Positions 49,375 through 60,634 of a stretch of DNA of 64,000 nucleotides are shown here, in pieces (positions within the stretch are counted from its first letter, which is position 1; each line of letters begins with the position of its first letter). Made by a program: the position numbers and the translations under genes. Below the pieces are notes generated by a model. That model saw only the letters and a list, made by a program, of their open reading frames with translations. It searched no databases and was not told the DNA's origin. Source of the stretch: Batkoa obscura (taxonomy: Eukaryota > Entomophthoromycota > Entomophthoromycetes > Entomophthorales > Batkoaceae); contig JASVEC010000011.1 of NCBI GenBank assembly GCA_030770535.1, positions 1,240,001 through 1,304,000 of the forward strand, read 5' to 3'.

Positions 49375-49447
49375 GCTCATAACTGGGATCGAACCAGTAA
49401 CCTCCCGATTAACAGTCGGACGCGCTAGCCAATTGCGCCATACGAGC
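49375..49447 (-). tRNA. tRNA-Asn (GTT)
   Basis: A 73-nt cloverleaf on the minus strand. The acceptor GCTCGTA/TATGAGC pairs with one G-T, the D-stem is GCGC/GCGC, and the anticodon stem TCCGA/TCGGG encloses CTGTTAA (anticodon GTT). The T-stem ACTGG/CCAGT is perfect around TTCGATC. No intron. Confidence 0.95.
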
Positions 49448-49643
49448 TTTCCATATGGTTTTTACTACTAAAGTTTATTTAAAATGTTAAATAATTCTAT
49501 AAGTTCCAGTTTGATTCTATATAGGAATTTACGTTTAAATTCATAAGACATTAAATTTTTTACCTATATAATCGTTAACTTAAATTTGAACTCAAATAAT
49601 TTATTGTTATAAAATAGTAAAGCATCATCAAGTGTTCTATTAT

Positions 49644-51134
49644 TTAAGCAGGACTAAGGATACTTGGATAAACTGCAAGTATCTTATTATAAACCTTTTG
49701 ATTGCTGTTTTTAAGAACCTCAGGTTCTTCAGCTAAACAAACAAAGAAAGCAGAGCTAGCAGCCTCGATAATTTCACCAAAAACAATAAACACAGATATA
49801 GCCATAAAAAAAGCAGCAAGCATAGTACCTACTACTACAACATATTCTCCATCATCAATATTTCTAGTTCCGAAATGTACATAAAGATAGGTAAATCCTA
49901 TTGATATCAAACCAACTATAAATGAACCTAAACTTAATACATTTGAGATAAGACTGTCGTTAATTATCGCATCAACGCCTCTTGATTTAATCAATGTCAT
50001 GGTCGCTTTACCACCTTCAATAAAAGAGGTACCATAAATGGCACAATAAGTGTAAGCAAATGAGTTGAAAAACTCAATTATGCCTTCAATACAAGACAAG
50101 CAACAGCCAATACAACAACCAATAAAAGATAAGCATCCGTTTGTGTTGCTAGTAAATATATGAACAATAGCTTTAATAAATTTAATGATTGAGATTAACA
50201 TTGAGCCAAAACAAATGGAACCAAATGAAGTGGTTACAGCTCTACCAAGTGAGGATAAAGTGGCCCAAGAAGATTGTTGACTAAAGTAATCAAATCCAAA
50301 TGTACCTGCAACAGTAAGATGAACAATATCTTTTAACACTTGAAGTGTCCAACATACTGAAAAAAGGGCAAATATAAATATTCCCCACATATAACCAGGT
50401 GCTTTAAATATACATCTTACCGCTGCTATACCTTTGCTATCATCACAAGTTGAGTTATAATTGATTAAACTGGAAGTGAGGACTATGAAGGAGGCAAAGT
50501 AGGCCAGTTGAAATACTAAAAACAATAACCCAACAAGCACTGTAGATGGGTATTTACCAGTGAATTTAGCTACTACTTTTAAAATTTGCTTTGTAAGCTC
50601 AATTCGATTACGCCAAAAAAACCAACATAATAAATCAATTATCAATATAAAGCCGGCTCCAGCACACACATAATATTGACCAAAATAGGCCGCTGCCACA
50701 ATGGTACCAATAGAAGCTAAACATATAAATATAAAGGATAGTTGAATTAATAAACCAGGGAGGAAGCGAATCATTATAATATATAATATTGAAGCAAAAA
50801 CGGCAGTAATTCCGGAAATACTCATTCCAATCAATATATCCTTATGAATTAAAACAGTCTCACCCGTTTTAAAAGCGGCTAAATTAGTCAGTTTTAAGGT
50901 GTAGATTAATATTCCAATATAACTTCCTAAATGAACCATAAATAAAATTAAAGCCCATAAATCATTCCAACTTCGAGTGGCATTGAACTTCCGTGCTCTT
51001 TCTAAGTCTTGGTAGTTACTCTTTTCGCTATAGTTTGTTAAACCCACGATTTGACTTATCTCTTCATATTGTGGACCATCCAAACTTGGCTTGCGATCAA
51101 AGTACGCTTTTGGGGGGCTCATCTGTTTGCTCAT
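49644..51134 (-). CDS. PNS1: choline-transporter-like (CTL/Pns1) membrane protein
   Basis: Single exon, 496 aa with roughly ten membrane spans. The N-terminal 60 residues are polar (MSKQMSPPKAYFDRKPSLDG, then RKFNATRSWNDLWALILF, the usual start of the first span). The CTL family core is in the second half: DIVHLTVAGTFGFDYF, LGRAVTTSFGSICFGSMLI, a Cys-rich loop with GCCIGCCLSCIEGIIEFFNS, FAYTYCAIYGTSFIEGGKA and the closing VVVVGTMLAAFFM. Fungal members (Pns1) are plasma-membrane proteins of unsettled substrate; animal CTLs move choline or ethanolamine. The family call is firm; transport of choline here is not shown. Confidence 0.92.
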   Translation of the reverse strand: MSKQMSPPKAYFDRKPSLDGPQYEEISQIVGLTNYSEKSNYQDLERARKFNATRSWNDLWALILFMVHLGSYIGILIYTLKLTNLAAFKTGETVLIHKDILIGMSISGITAVFASILYIIMIRFLPGLLIQLSFIFICLASIGTIVAAAYFGQYYVCAGAGFILIIDLLCWFFWRNRIELTKQILKVVAKFTGKYPSTVLVGLLFLVFQLAYFASFIVLTSSLINYNSTCDDSKGIAAVRCIFKAPGYMWGIFIFALFSVCWTLQVLKDIVHLTVAGTFGFDYFSQQSSWATLSSLGRAVTTSFGSICFGSMLISIIKFIKAIVHIFTSNTNGCLSFIGCCIGCCLSCIEGIIEFFNSFAYTYCAIYGTSFIEGGKATMTLIKSRGVDAIINDSLISNVLSLGSFIVGLISIGFTYLYVHFGTRNIDDGEYVVVVGTMLAAFFMAISVFIVFGEIIEAASSAFFVCLAEEPEVLKNSNQKVYNKILAVYPSILSPA

Positions 51135-51856
51135 TTTAAGAATATCAAATTCTTCTACTTTTTAAAAAAAGTTAAATATTTATTAAATTTTATAGTGGAG
51201 ATGTTTGAGTTTTATATAGTTTTTAATTTATGTCAATTTATTTTAATGGGTTCCAAGTTTGGTAAATTCATTCATAGCTGATGAATTTTAATTAATTGGT
51301 TCTGTTGCCTTTTAATTCTTATTCTCTTGTTTAGCTGTTTTATTGAGTATTTTGATACTATCGAAAATTAATAAATAATTTTATTATCACTATAGATTTA
51401 TTAAAATAATGTGAATTACAAATAATTAAAGAGTGAGTATCCTTATACAAAAGGATGTAAATGTATCCTATTGTATTAATATTAAAACTACTAGTGTAAA
51501 ATTAAAAAGTAACTGCCTTTTAGTAGTTTCTTAATAATAGTATATTAATTTATTTCTAATTATTGTAAACTATCATTATTATTCCAATAGTATGTCATTA
51601 AAATACAGATTCTAATTCATATATAAAATAAATCAACTTATTAATTATAATTAAACATTGTTATCTTTATGAAATTTCTACTCAACTCATAAACTATATA
51701 TAATAATTCAAGTAGGTTTTATAACTTATCTTTTTAATAATTTGTGTAAATTATACTATTATTTATTATATTTAAACAAAATTAAGTAAAGGATAAATAG
51801 GCAATATAAAAACAGATATAACAAACATTACCATAAACGAACTAAAATTAAACTCT
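51135..51856. other. intergenic, left flank of the array
   Basis: No MITE or gene. It separates the CTL start from the stop of the first array gene. Confidence 0.4.
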
Positions 51857-53554
51857 TCATTTGATCTTAGCTTTCAAATACTCTAAAATAATTTGAATTA
51901 ACCTTAGATTAATTTGGGCAACAAGCTTAGTACAGGGCAATTGACCTAAAGTTTTGAGAAAATTTAATCCTTTTTGGGTCATCGTTTGATTCTTTCCTTC
52001 TTTGTCTCCGTGTCTTACCATAAAAACTAAGCAAAAGGCGATAAGAGAAGTATCAAAATCAAGGGTATAATAACGATTCAATAAAATGGCATATTCTATA
52101 ACAGAATAGCATTCAGAGAGGGCAAGAGATAGATAATTTGGACCTAATAACGGAGTATTATTATTGAGTGAAGCCTGGTAAAGTGATTGGAATTTAGGGT
52201 GGCAAAATTGGATTGAAAACAGAAGAAAATGATTAAAATGGAAAAAAAGATGAATGCTATGCTGGTAATTTATGATTGCCGTGATTAAACTTTGGTCCTG
52301 TAAAAAAGACAAAATATCATCGTAAAAGGTAATATACTTATCCTTGATTAAAGTCAACTGTTGTGATAATTTGAAAGCAAAAACTCCAAGGTGAATAGGG
52401 TCCATTTGTTGATCTAAATAATTGTGTTTAAATAAACGAAATGAGAACAATAACTCACCTAAATCATAGTAAAATTCTATTAGTTTTAAAAAACAATATT
52501 GTTTTACTTGTTGATCATTGTGATAAAATTTATAACCTTGTCTTTCTGTCTTTGTTTGATAACGTTTATATAATCGTATCAACTCATAGGGTTTGTCTAT
52601 TTTTGCTACAAAGGATCCAAAAGTTAATAACATTACATTATAAACCATATGTAAGATAGTATACGCTATTGCCCTTTCTTTCCTTAATGCTTTGCTTATT
52701 GATTTAGGTGCTTGGTTCAACTGCAAGATAAAGCTACTTCTATAGCAATGTGCTAATAGAATTTCCTTAACACTAATAACCCAAGGAAAAAAACTAAGAC
52801 TGGTGATAGCAATAAGGACTACTTGAATCATAGTCAAATTTGATTTTATTCGATGTACTTTGGATAATAGCGCAAACAATTTAACTTCAAAAAAACTCAT
52901 TAAAGCTTTGATTTCAGCTGTTTGTTCCATCCAACTTAATCCACAAACCAAAATAGTTATCTGCAAACTTTGACTTTTTGTTGTGAATTGAAATTCAGTT
53001 TCGTCAAATAAAGGTAGTATCTTATTATTATATATAAAATAGTTATCAAAGGCTTGCTTTAATATATTATTAACATTAGTTGGTATTGTTGAAGGTAATT
53101 TTGGTTTGATTAATTCTTTTTTTGGTTTTAGTATAAGTAAGTCTAGTTTCTGAGTAAGCGTTAAAAATAGTGATATACCCTGGTTAGGAACAAATGGGGA
53201 TGGGTTTTGAATCAAATTGGTCAAGTTTTCCAACGCACTTTTTCTTGGGAACTTATGAAAAATACTTAATACTGAATATGAATACCCATAATCTTTGGGC
53301 AATTTTAAAATAGTTTGTGATTGATTCTTTAAATCAATTTTAACACTCTTTTTAACTAAATCGCCTGGTCCCCTCCATTTATTTGTGCCCTTTAACTTTG
53401 GGTAAACTAATTTCCTATCTAAGGTACATTCTAGATTCCTTTTAGTACAACTACTACATTTTGGTATTTGTCTATCGCATTTTATATGGCTTTGTGTACA
53501 TTGATCACAGCGATGAGTCCTTATTATCTCTTTCACGTTAAACAAACAATCCAT
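51857..53554 (-). CDS. Zn2Cys6 transcription factor, array gene 1 (C-terminal type A)
   Basis: Single exon, 565 aa. The zinc cluster is at residues 16-43 (CDQCTQSHIKCDRQ, CSSCTKRNLEC; C-x2-C-x6-C-x6-C-x2-C-x6-C), followed by a basic linker (DRKLVYPKLKGTNKWRGPG). A conserved regulatory region starts at YGYSYSVLSIFHKFPRKSAL and includes PLFDETEFQF and VCGLSWMEQTAEIKAL, similar in layout to the fungal-specific regulatory domain though I cannot assign a subfamily. The first 290 or so residues are identical to array genes 2 and 3. From KERA onward it diverges (AIAYTILHMVYN against VTYCILHAYYN) and ends LEYLKAKIK. Probably the left parent of the chimeras. Confidence 0.9.
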   Translation of the reverse strand: MDCLFNVKEIIRTHRCDQCTQSHIKCDRQIPKCSSCTKRNLECTLDRKLVYPKLKGTNKWRGPGDLVKKSVKIDLKNQSQTILKLPKDYGYSYSVLSIFHKFPRKSALENLTNLIQNPSPFVPNQGISLFLTLTQKLDLLILKPKKELIKPKLPSTIPTNVNNILKQAFDNYFIYNNKILPLFDETEFQFTTKSQSLQITILVCGLSWMEQTAEIKALMSFFEVKLFALLSKVHRIKSNLTMIQVVLIAITSLSFFPWVISVKEILLAHCYRSSFILQLNQAPKSISKALRKERAIAYTILHMVYNVMLLTFGSFVAKIDKPYELIRLYKRYQTKTERQGYKFYHNDQQVKQYCFLKLIEFYYDLGELLFSFRLFKHNYLDQQMDPIHLGVFAFKLSQQLTLIKDKYITFYDDILSFLQDQSLITAIINYQHSIHLFFHFNHFLLFSIQFCHPKFQSLYQASLNNNTPLLGPNYLSLALSECYSVIEYAILLNRYYTLDFDTSLIAFCLVFMVRHGDKEGKNQTMTQKGLNFLKTLGQLPCTKLVAQINLRLIQIILEYLKAKIK

Positions 53555-55402
53555 TTACTGATCGAGTTATAAACATTAAACATCAACTAAAAGTTAGAAA
53601 ACTAAACTATTTTTAATTCATGTAAATAAATTATAATCGATTCTTGAATAACTGTGATTTGGTATTTTCAAAACCTTACAAGGTTGGTCCAATTAACTTC
53701 CAGATAATTTGTTATCAGGTATTATTCAAACTCGGTCCATCTGGGTCGATTTATCTAAAAGGGCTGATTTTAAGAATGTTATCTTATCTAAAATAATATA
53801 ATGTAAATAAATCATTTTAGTAATAAACATACATATTAATATTCAAAAATTATTCTGGTGATGTTTTTACTTTTTTCTATTAAAATAATTTATGCTATAC
53901 TAAAACTAAGCTTTGTTTCATGTCCTAAAAAGTAACTAATCTTGTTATAACTTTATGAATAATAAAATAATATTAAATTAAGTCTATTAAAAGTATTAAA
54001 CTTCAAATCACGTTTCGTATTAATACATTATAATACGTTGAAAATCTAGTATATAGTTTGACATCTTTAATAAGCTTTACTTTGTATTATTTAGTTAATA
54101 TTCATTGAGTTATAACAAGTTTAATCATATTTTAATGACTGACTTTTGAACTAAAAACCAAGCTGATTTATTAGAAACACTTTATAATGCATTAAAGACA
54201 AGATTTATTTTTTGCTCTAATACTTTAAAAAAACTAACATCGTTGCTACTCAATATAGAATACATCAAATTATATAAAAAAAGTTTATCAAAGAGTTTAA
54301 GTTTTATACTAAATTCAACATGTCTTCAAAGTATGTTGAAAACCTAATTGCCTTTAGAACAAGCTGTACATGCTATTTTTTGAGCTATTTTTGAGTTATT
54401 TAAGTTATACACTTGTTACAGCTTAATTGCGAGTTAACTTGTGTAAACTTTTAGAGTTAATTATTAGATTAATTGTTTTTAAATGAACAATTAATTAAGT
54501 TGGAATAGAGATGCTCAGTTTTATAAATTGTCTACTTATTTTAGTTTTTAAAGTTTGAAAAAGAAAACACAAATCATATTATTTGGTATAGGATTGATTA
54601 TTTTAATAACAAATTTTAGACAGTATAATGTCCTCAAAACTATCCCAAATGGGCTGGTTTTAAAAACGAATTTCTCCATTTTAAGTTACTATATCTATTA
54701 TAGTTTTTAATATATCAAAATAATCCCCAACTATGATTTTAGTAAATATTATAAATATTGCTTTTGCCAAATTTTAAATCTGTATACTTAGTATTTTTTT
54801 TAAAATAATTAGATACAAATTGACGCTTTTAGTCAAAAAGTATCGAGTAGTATCTGCTATTTATTGCAAAATGAATATTATTGTTGAGTAAATTGTAAGG
54901 TTGATTTTAATTAATTTTTAGATATAAAAACTAAAGTTTAAGCTTTAAAAGTGGACAAATGATTAAAAAAAAGACACTATCAATTTAACTATAATATCAG
55001 GTTACTGCTTTGATAGTTTGTAAGTGCTTCTTGAGAAATTAAGGTATAGACAGGTATTTATACCCGAATAATAAATATTTCATATCAATATTTTTTCATA
55101 TTTATGATAATAAGCTTAATGACTATTAAAATATTGAAATCTGTAGTAAATAATTGGGTTTGCTATTAGGCTATAATTTAAAATTTTAAGCTATTTCTTC
55201 TATAAATTTTTATATGAAAACAAACTAGAACTCATTAGATTTGCAGTTATTATAGTCCTTAAAATTTTAGCCTAATAAAGTATCTATTAAAAGCGATAAG
55301 ATAAATTAAGCTAAACTATGAATGTTTGTATCTGATTGTTGGTATAAGTTTAACTTTAGGATTTTATTAACATAAACGGATGGCCAAAAAACAATAAAAT
55401 AA
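53555..55402. other. array spacer, first copy
   Basis: 1,848 bp without a supported gene, repeated unchanged at 57095-58942 and 60635-62482. Its right part should contain the type B terminator and its left part the promoter of the zinc-cluster end. Confidence 0.5.
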
Positions 55403-57094
55403 CTACACCTGGTGCTTTAAAAATTCTTGGATCACTCGAATAAGTTTTAAATTAAGTTGGGAGATAAGAGCTGTAGAAAGGAACTTATTCAAGCTTTCTA
55501 GATACTTGATCCCTTTTTTTACACTTTCATTTTTAAGTTTGAGATTCTTCTCATGTCTCAGAATAAATATTAAGCAGATTGAAACTTGTGAGCAACTGAA
55601 TGTAAGTGTATAACTAAAATTAAGAGATATAGAAAGGTTGATTATGGAATAGCATTCATTCAAACTAAGCTTGACGTAATCTGGGCCTTGGTAATGATTG
55701 TTATCAGCATGCTGATGCTCAACTTGATGTCTGTATTTTGAGTGAGACAGCTGGAAAGAAAATAGAAAAAAGTGAACTAGATGGAAAAAGAATAAGATGC
55801 AATATTGGAGTTGTTTAATCTTGTTTATTATTTCTTCGTTATGTATAAATATAATTAAATCATCGTACCATCCAAAATATTCATCTTTAACCATCGTCAT
55901 TTTTTTTGATAGTTGGTATGAGTATATTTCAAAATTTAAGAATTTAGTCTCTGTTGAGGTGCCCTCTTTAAATAATCGTAAATGATGAAAGATTTTACTC
56001 AGCTCAAAATAGAATTCCATTAATTTTAAAAAACAATAGCAGTTAACTTGTTCATGGTTTTTATAAAACATATCATCTGGTTGCATCGTTTTTTCATCAA
56101 AATTGCTACTTAACTTAAACAATACCTCTGGCCTATTAATTTCTCCGACATAAGATCCAAACCTTGTCAAAATTCCGTTATAATAAGCATGTAAAATACA
56201 ATAAGTAACTGCTCTTTCCTTCCTTAATGCTTTGCTTATTGATTTAGGTGCTTGGTTCAACTGCAAGATAAAGCTACTTCTATAGCAATGTGCTAATAGA
56301 ATTTCCTTAACACTAATAACCCAAGGAAAAAAACTAAGACTGGTGATAGCAATAAGGACTACTTGAATCATAGTCAAATTTGATTTTATTCGATGTACTT
56401 TGGATAATAGCGCAAACAATTTAACTTCAAAAAAACTCATTAAAGCTTTGATTTCAGCTGTTTGTTCCATCCAACTTAATCCACAAACCAAAATAGTTAT
56501 CTGCAAACTTTGACTTTTTGTTGTGAATTGAAATTCAGTTTCGTCAAATAAAGGTAGTATCTTATTATTATATATAAAATAGTTATCAAAGGCTTGCTTT
56601 AATATATTATTAACATTAGTTGGTATTGTTGAAGGTAATTTTGGTTTGATTAATTCTTTTTTTGGTTTTAGTATAAGTAAGTCTAGTTTCTGAGTAAGCG
56701 TTAAAAATAGTGATATACCCTGGTTAGGAACAAATGGGGATGGGTTTTGAATCAAATTGGTCAAGTTTTCCAACGCACTTTTTCTTGGGAACTTATGAAA
56801 AATACTTAATACTGAATATGAATACCCATAATCTTTGGGCAATTTTAAAATAGTTTGTGATTGATTCTTTAAATCAATTTTAACACTCTTTTTAACTAAA
56901 TCGCCTGGTCCCCTCCATTTATTTGTGCCCTTTAACTTTGGGTAAACTAATTTCCTATCTAAGGTACATTCTAGATTCCTTTTAGTACAACTACTACATT
57001 TTGGTATTTGTCTATCGCATTTTATATGGCTTTGTGTACATTGATCACAGCGATGAGTCCTTATTATCTCTTTCACGTTAAACAAACAATCCAT
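55403..57094 (-). CDS. Zn2Cys6 transcription factor, array gene 2 (chimera)
   Basis: Single exon, 563 aa. The zinc cluster, linker and middle region are identical to gene 1. The C-terminal 270 residues are type B, as in gene 4: after KERA it reads VTYCILHAYYNGILTRFGSY and ends IRVIQEFLKHQV. Types A and B are clearly homologous (FLKLMEFYFELSK against FLKLIEFYYDLGE; LSLNECYSII against LALSECYSVI) but well diverged. The join falls inside the shared 617-bp block 56220-56836, as expected for a recombination product. The frame is intact throughout, so the chimera is likely a working gene. Confidence 0.9.
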   Translation of the reverse strand: MDCLFNVKEIIRTHRCDQCTQSHIKCDRQIPKCSSCTKRNLECTLDRKLVYPKLKGTNKWRGPGDLVKKSVKIDLKNQSQTILKLPKDYGYSYSVLSIFHKFPRKSALENLTNLIQNPSPFVPNQGISLFLTLTQKLDLLILKPKKELIKPKLPSTIPTNVNNILKQAFDNYFIYNNKILPLFDETEFQFTTKSQSLQITILVCGLSWMEQTAEIKALMSFFEVKLFALLSKVHRIKSNLTMIQVVLIAITSLSFFPWVISVKEILLAHCYRSSFILQLNQAPKSISKALRKERAVTYCILHAYYNGILTRFGSYVGEINRPEVLFKLSSNFDEKTMQPDDMFYKNHEQVNCYCFLKLMEFYFELSKIFHHLRLFKEGTSTETKFLNFEIYSYQLSKKMTMVKDEYFGWYDDLIIFIHNEEIINKIKQLQYCILFFFHLVHFFLFSFQLSHSKYRHQVEHQHADNNHYQGPDYVKLSLNECYSIINLSISLNFSYTLTFSCSQVSICLIFILRHEKNLKLKNESVKKGIKYLESLNKFLSTALISQLNLKLIRVIQEFLKHQV

Positions 57095-58942
57095 TTACTG
57101 ATCGAGTTATAAACATTAAACATCAACTAAAAGTTAGAAAACTAAACTATTTTTAATTCATGTAAATAAATTATAATCGATTCTTGAATAACTGTGATTT
57201 GGTATTTTCAAAACCTTACAAGGTTGGTCCAATTAACTTCCAGATAATTTGTTATCAGGTATTATTCAAACTCGGTCCATCTGGGTCGATTTATCTAAAA
57301 GGGCTGATTTTAAGAATGTTATCTTATCTAAAATAATATAATGTAAATAAATCATTTTAGTAATAAACATACATATTAATATTCAAAAATTATTCTGGTG
57401 ATGTTTTTACTTTTTTCTATTAAAATAATTTATGCTATACTAAAACTAAGCTTTGTTTCATGTCCTAAAAAGTAACTAATCTTGTTATAACTTTATGAAT
57501 AATAAAATAATATTAAATTAAGTCTATTAAAAGTATTAAACTTCAAATCACGTTTCGTATTAATACATTATAATACGTTGAAAATCTAGTATATAGTTTG
57601 ACATCTTTAATAAGCTTTACTTTGTATTATTTAGTTAATATTCATTGAGTTATAACAAGTTTAATCATATTTTAATGACTGACTTTTGAACTAAAAACCA
57701 AGCTGATTTATTAGAAACACTTTATAATGCATTAAAGACAAGATTTATTTTTTGCTCTAATACTTTAAAAAAACTAACATCGTTGCTACTCAATATAGAA
57801 TACATCAAATTATATAAAAAAAGTTTATCAAAGAGTTTAAGTTTTATACTAAATTCAACATGTCTTCAAAGTATGTTGAAAACCTAATTGCCTTTAGAAC
57901 AAGCTGTACATGCTATTTTTTGAGCTATTTTTGAGTTATTTAAGTTATACACTTGTTACAGCTTAATTGCGAGTTAACTTGTGTAAACTTTTAGAGTTAA
58001 TTATTAGATTAATTGTTTTTAAATGAACAATTAATTAAGTTGGAATAGAGATGCTCAGTTTTATAAATTGTCTACTTATTTTAGTTTTTAAAGTTTGAAA
58101 AAGAAAACACAAATCATATTATTTGGTATAGGATTGATTATTTTAATAACAAATTTTAGACAGTATAATGTCCTCAAAACTATCCCAAATGGGCTGGTTT
58201 TAAAAACGAATTTCTCCATTTTAAGTTACTATATCTATTATAGTTTTTAATATATCAAAATAATCCCCAACTATGATTTTAGTAAATATTATAAATATTG
58301 CTTTTGCCAAATTTTAAATCTGTATACTTAGTATTTTTTTTAAAATAATTAGATACAAATTGACGCTTTTAGTCAAAAAGTATCGAGTAGTATCTGCTAT
58401 TTATTGCAAAATGAATATTATTGTTGAGTAAATTGTAAGGTTGATTTTAATTAATTTTTAGATATAAAAACTAAAGTTTAAGCTTTAAAAGTGGACAAAT
58501 GATTAAAAAAAAGACACTATCAATTTAACTATAATATCAGGTTACTGCTTTGATAGTTTGTAAGTGCTTCTTGAGAAATTAAGGTATAGACAGGTATTTA
58601 TACCCGAATAATAAATATTTCATATCAATATTTTTTCATATTTATGATAATAAGCTTAATGACTATTAAAATATTGAAATCTGTAGTAAATAATTGGGTT
58701 TGCTATTAGGCTATAATTTAAAATTTTAAGCTATTTCTTCTATAAATTTTTATATGAAAACAAACTAGAACTCATTAGATTTGCAGTTATTATAGTCCTT
58801 AAAATTTTAGCCTAATAAAGTATCTATTAAAAGCGATAAGATAAATTAAGCTAAACTATGAATGTTTGTATCTGATTGTTGGTATAAGTTTAACTTTAGG
58901 ATTTTATTAACATAAACGGATGGCCAAAAAACAATAAAATAA
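57095..58942. other. array spacer, second copy
   Basis: Same sequence as 53555-55402; no gene seen. Confidence 0.5.
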
Positions 58943-60634
58943 CTACACCTGGTGCTTTAAAAATTCTTGGATCACTCGAATAAGTTTTAAATTAAGTTGG
59001 GAGATAAGAGCTGTAGAAAGGAACTTATTCAAGCTTTCTAGATACTTGATCCCTTTTTTTACACTTTCATTTTTAAGTTTGAGATTCTTCTCATGTCTCA
59101 GAATAAATATTAAGCAGATTGAAACTTGTGAGCAACTGAATGTAAGTGTATAACTAAAATTAAGAGATATAGAAAGGTTGATTATGGAATAGCATTCATT
59201 CAAACTAAGCTTGACGTAATCTGGGCCTTGGTAATGATTGTTATCAGCATGCTGATGCTCAACTTGATGTCTGTATTTTGAGTGAGACAGCTGGAAAGAA
59301 AATAGAAAAAAGTGAACTAGATGGAAAAAGAATAAGATGCAATATTGGAGTTGTTTAATCTTGTTTATTATTTCTTCGTTATGTATAAATATAATTAAAT
59401 CATCGTACCATCCAAAATATTCATCTTTAACCATCGTCATTTTTTTTGATAGTTGGTATGAGTATATTTCAAAATTTAAGAATTTAGTCTCTGTTGAGGT
59501 GCCCTCTTTAAATAATCGTAAATGATGAAAGATTTTACTCAGCTCAAAATAGAATTCCATTAATTTTAAAAAACAATAGCAGTTAACTTGTTCATGGTTT
59601 TTATAAAACATATCATCTGGTTGCATCGTTTTTTCATCAAAATTGCTACTTAACTTAAACAATACCTCTGGCCTATTAATTTCTCCGACATAAGATCCAA
59701 ACCTTGTCAAAATTCCGTTATAATAAGCATGTAAAATACAATAAGTAACTGCTCTTTCCTTCCTTAATGCTTTGCTTATTGATTTAGGTGCTTGGTTCAA
59801 CTGCAAGATAAAGCTACTTCTATAGCAATGTGCTAATAGAATTTCCTTAACACTAATAACCCAAGGAAAAAAACTAAGACTGGTGATAGCAATAAGGACT
59901 ACTTGAATCATAGTCAAATTTGATTTTATTCGATGTACTTTGGATAATAGCGCAAACAATTTAACTTCAAAAAAACTCATTAAAGCTTTGATTTCAGCTG
60001 TTTGTTCCATCCAACTTAATCCACAAACCAAAATAGTTATCTGCAAACTTTGACTTTTTGTTGTGAATTGAAATTCAGTTTCGTCAAATAAAGGTAGTAT
60101 CTTATTATTATATATAAAATAGTTATCAAAGGCTTGCTTTAATATATTATTAACATTAGTTGGTATTGTTGAAGGTAATTTTGGTTTGATTAATTCTTTT
60201 TTTGGTTTTAGTATAAGTAAGTCTAGTTTCTGAGTAAGCGTTAAAAATAGTGATATACCCTGGTTAGGAACAAATGGGGATGGGTTTTGAATCAAATTGG
60301 TCAAGTTTTCCAACGCACTTTTTCTTGGGAACTTATGAAAAATACTTAATACTGAATATGAATACCCATAATCTTTGGGCAATTTTAAAATAGTTTGTGA
60401 TTGATTCTTTAAATCAATTTTAACACTCTTTTTAACTAAATCGCCTGGTCCCCTCCATTTATTTGTGCCCTTTAACTTTGGGTAAACTAATTTCCTATCT
60501 AAGGTACATTCTAGATTCCTTTTAGTACAACTACTACATTTTGGTATTTGTCTATCGCATTTTATATGGCTTTGTGTACATTGATCACAGCGATGAGTCC
60601 TTATTATCTCTTTCACGTTAAACAAACAATCCAT
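58943..60634 (-). CDS. Zn2Cys6 transcription factor, array gene 3 (identical chimera)
   Basis: 563 aa, with the same protein as array gene 2 at every residue, and the surrounding DNA is also the same over the full repeat. It is either a very recent duplicate or one maintained by gene conversion, or a false expansion in the assembly. Confidence 0.88.
   Translation of the reverse strand: MDCLFNVKEIIRTHRCDQCTQSHIKCDRQIPKCSSCTKRNLECTLDRKLVYPKLKGTNKWRGPGDLVKKSVKIDLKNQSQTILKLPKDYGYSYSVLSIFHKFPRKSALENLTNLIQNPSPFVPNQGISLFLTLTQKLDLLILKPKKELIKPKLPSTIPTNVNNILKQAFDNYFIYNNKILPLFDETEFQFTTKSQSLQITILVCGLSWMEQTAEIKALMSFFEVKLFALLSKVHRIKSNLTMIQVVLIAITSLSFFPWVISVKEILLAHCYRSSFILQLNQAPKSISKALRKERAVTYCILHAYYNGILTRFGSYVGEINRPEVLFKLSSNFDEKTMQPDDMFYKNHEQVNCYCFLKLMEFYFELSKIFHHLRLFKEGTSTETKFLNFEIYSYQLSKKMTMVKDEYFGWYDDLIIFIHNEEIINKIKQLQYCILFFFHLVHFFLFSFQLSHSKYRHQVEHQHADNNHYQGPDYVKLSLNECYSIINLSISLNFSYTLTFSCSQVSICLIFILRHEKNLKLKNESVKKGIKYLESLNKFLSTALISQLNLKLIRVIQEFLKHQV

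Noticed and set aside
51051-51281. 76-codon plus-strand frame
   Set aside because: Overlaps the 5' end of the CTL gene on the other strand and has no motif.
51280-51320. CTGATGA core suggestive of a hammerhead ribozyme
   Set aside because: No flanking stems or GAAA in the right place; chance match.
55797-55985. 62-codon plus-strand frame repeated at 59337 and 62877
   Set aside because: Antisense shadow of the type B transcription-factor coding region; it repeats only because the array repeats.
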